Below are positions 6,135 through 6,954 of a stretch of DNA of 6,954 nt, piece after piece. Location of the stretch: NCBI GenBank assembly GCA_964515555.1, contig CAZEVY010000163.1, positions 1-6,954 on the forward strand. The letters run 5' to 3'. Both the position numbers and the translations under genes were made by a program. Each line of letters starts with the position of its first letter. Position 1 is the first letter of the stretch. The stretch is from CAZEVY01 sp964515555 (GTDB lineage: Bacteria > Acidobacteriota > Terriglobia > Bryobacterales > Bryobacteraceae). The notes beneath the pieces are model-generated. The model was not told where the DNA came from. It worked only from the letters and a program-made list of their open reading frames with translations, and ran no database searches.

Positions 6135-6954
6135 TTACCGCTTCCGACGCGACACCACCCGCACCCGCCGCCCGCCCGCGCCCTCGTCGCCCAGCGCCCG
6201 CGCGACCACGTCGGCCTGCTCCTCCTGGTGCCGCTTGTACGACCCGGTCGCCGTCGAGGCGCTGTCGGCGCGGCCGACGTAGCGCAGCGTGCGCCGCGAG
6301 CGGTCGAGCAGCTGCTGCACCCGGTCGCGCGCGTAGAGCCAGGCGCCCATGTTGCGCGGCTCCTCCTGCACCCAGACGACCTCGGCGGTCACCGGATAGC
6401 GCAGCAGGATGTCGACGAAGTCCTGCTCCGGAAAAGGATAAAGCTGCTCCAGCCGCAGAATCGCGACATGCGATGCCCCGCGCTCGCCGCGCGCGGCTTC
6501 CAAATCGTAGAAAATCTTTCCCGAGCAGAGCAACACGCGCGTCACGCGATCCGCGTCCACTGACGCGTCCGGCACGATCTCGCGGAAACCTCCGGCGGCC
6601 AGATCGTCCAGAAGCGACACTGCCCGCGCGTGGCGCAGCAGGCTCTTTGGGGTGAAGATCACCAGCGGGCGCCGCATGCCGCGGCGGTCGGCGCCGCCAT
6701 ACTGCTGCCGCCGCAGCAGGTGGAAATACTGCGCCGGCGTGGTGCAGTTGGCGATTTGCAGGTTATTCTCCGCGCACAGGCTCAGGAATCGCTCGATGCG
6801 CGCGCTGGAGTGCTCCGGACCCTGTCCCTCGTAGCCGTGCGGCAGCAGCATCACCAGTCCGCTCGGCTGCCCCCACTTGGTCTCCGCAGCGGCGATGAAC
6901 TGGTCGATCATGATCTGCGCGCCGTTGACGAAGTCGCCGAACTGCGCCTCCCAC
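6135..6954 (-). CDS. sucA: 2-oxoglutarate dehydrogenase E1 component, C-terminal part (partial)
   Basis: The frame is open from the right edge (first full codon at 6953) to TAA at 6135-6137, giving 272 visible residues, about the last 30% of a roughly 930-residue E1. It begins WEAQFGDFVNGAQI, the end of the pyrimidine-binding transketolase-like domain. It continues with LVMLLPHGYEGQGPEHSSAR (a hallmark stretch of E1o), a TTPAQYFHLLRRQ segment, RRPLVIFTPKSLLRH, then the C-terminal domain with LLCSGKIFYDL, RLEQLYPFPE, WVQEEPRNMGAW and LRYVGR. The enzyme decarboxylates 2-oxoglutarate with thiamine diphosphate and hands the succinyl group to E2 (SucB) in the TCA cycle. Compared with the E. coli protein as I remember it, there is a small insertion around QYGGADRRG and a basic tail after ADVVARAL. 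The apparent ATG at 6911 is internal; the true start is outside the window. No sucB follows: the next gene, 33 nt away, is convergent. Confidence 0.95.
   Translation of the reverse strand, partial: WEAQFGDFVNGAQIMIDQFIAAAETKWGQPSGLVMLLPHGYEGQGPEHSSARIERFLSLCAENNLQIANCTTPAQYFHLLRRQQYGGADRRGMRRPLVIFTPKSLLRHARAVSLLDDLAAGGFREIVPDASVDADRVTRVLLCSGKIFYDLEAARGERGASHVAILRLEQLYPFPEQDFVDILLRYPVTAEVVWVQEEPRNMGAWLYARDRVQQLLDRSRRTLRYVGRADSASTATGSYKRHQEEQADVVARALGDEGAGGRRVRVVSRRKR

Noticed and set aside
1..6954. Mobile element, CRISPR array, tRNA or phage features
   Set aside because: No transposase, spaced short repeats, cloverleaf or phage gene was seen. The repeats in the kinase gene are protein-domain repeats.

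Overview
This window is high-GC bacterial DNA (roughly two thirds G+C by eye). It is densely packed, with five well-supported protein genes plus the last codons of a sixth at the left edge. The style of the large kinase gene (a PknB-like Ser/Thr kinase, one membrane span, then a long TolB/PD40-type propeller) is especially common in Acidobacteriota, and the rest of the window fits that. The taxonomic guess is an inference from protein style; there is no marker gene here.

Layout. At 1-64 (+) lies the C-terminal tail of a gene entering from the left, probably coiled coil and possibly an ABC-F ATPase. At 110-1402 (+) is a YprB/MrfB-like DEDDh exonuclease with a TPR-like C-terminal half. At 1399-3066 (-) is a polytopic GT-C/ArnT-like glycosyltransferase whose stop codon overlaps the exonuclease stop in a convergent arrangement. 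A 60-bp divergent intergenic region (3067-3126) separates it from the receptor-like Ser/Thr kinase at 3127-5820 (+). A small CopG-type ribbon-helix-helix protein (5823-6101, +) follows the kinase after only 2 nt and is probably translationally coupled to it. Converging on it is the C-terminal part of sucA, the E1 component of 2-oxoglutarate dehydrogenase (6135 to the right edge, -), which continues beyond the window.

How the genes relate. The kinase and the RHH gene look like a two-gene transcription unit: a membrane kinase with a probable extracytoplasmic propeller sensor, followed by a likely DNA-binding protein. The other genes look independent: DNA repair or nucleic acid processing, envelope or protein glycosylation, and the TCA cycle. 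No RNA genes, insertion sequences, CRISPR arrays or att sites were seen. The most notable points are the twelve-motif propeller behind the kinase, the antitoxin-like RHH gene with no toxin beside it, and the interlocked convergent stop codons. I did not find clear evidence of a wholly new system.
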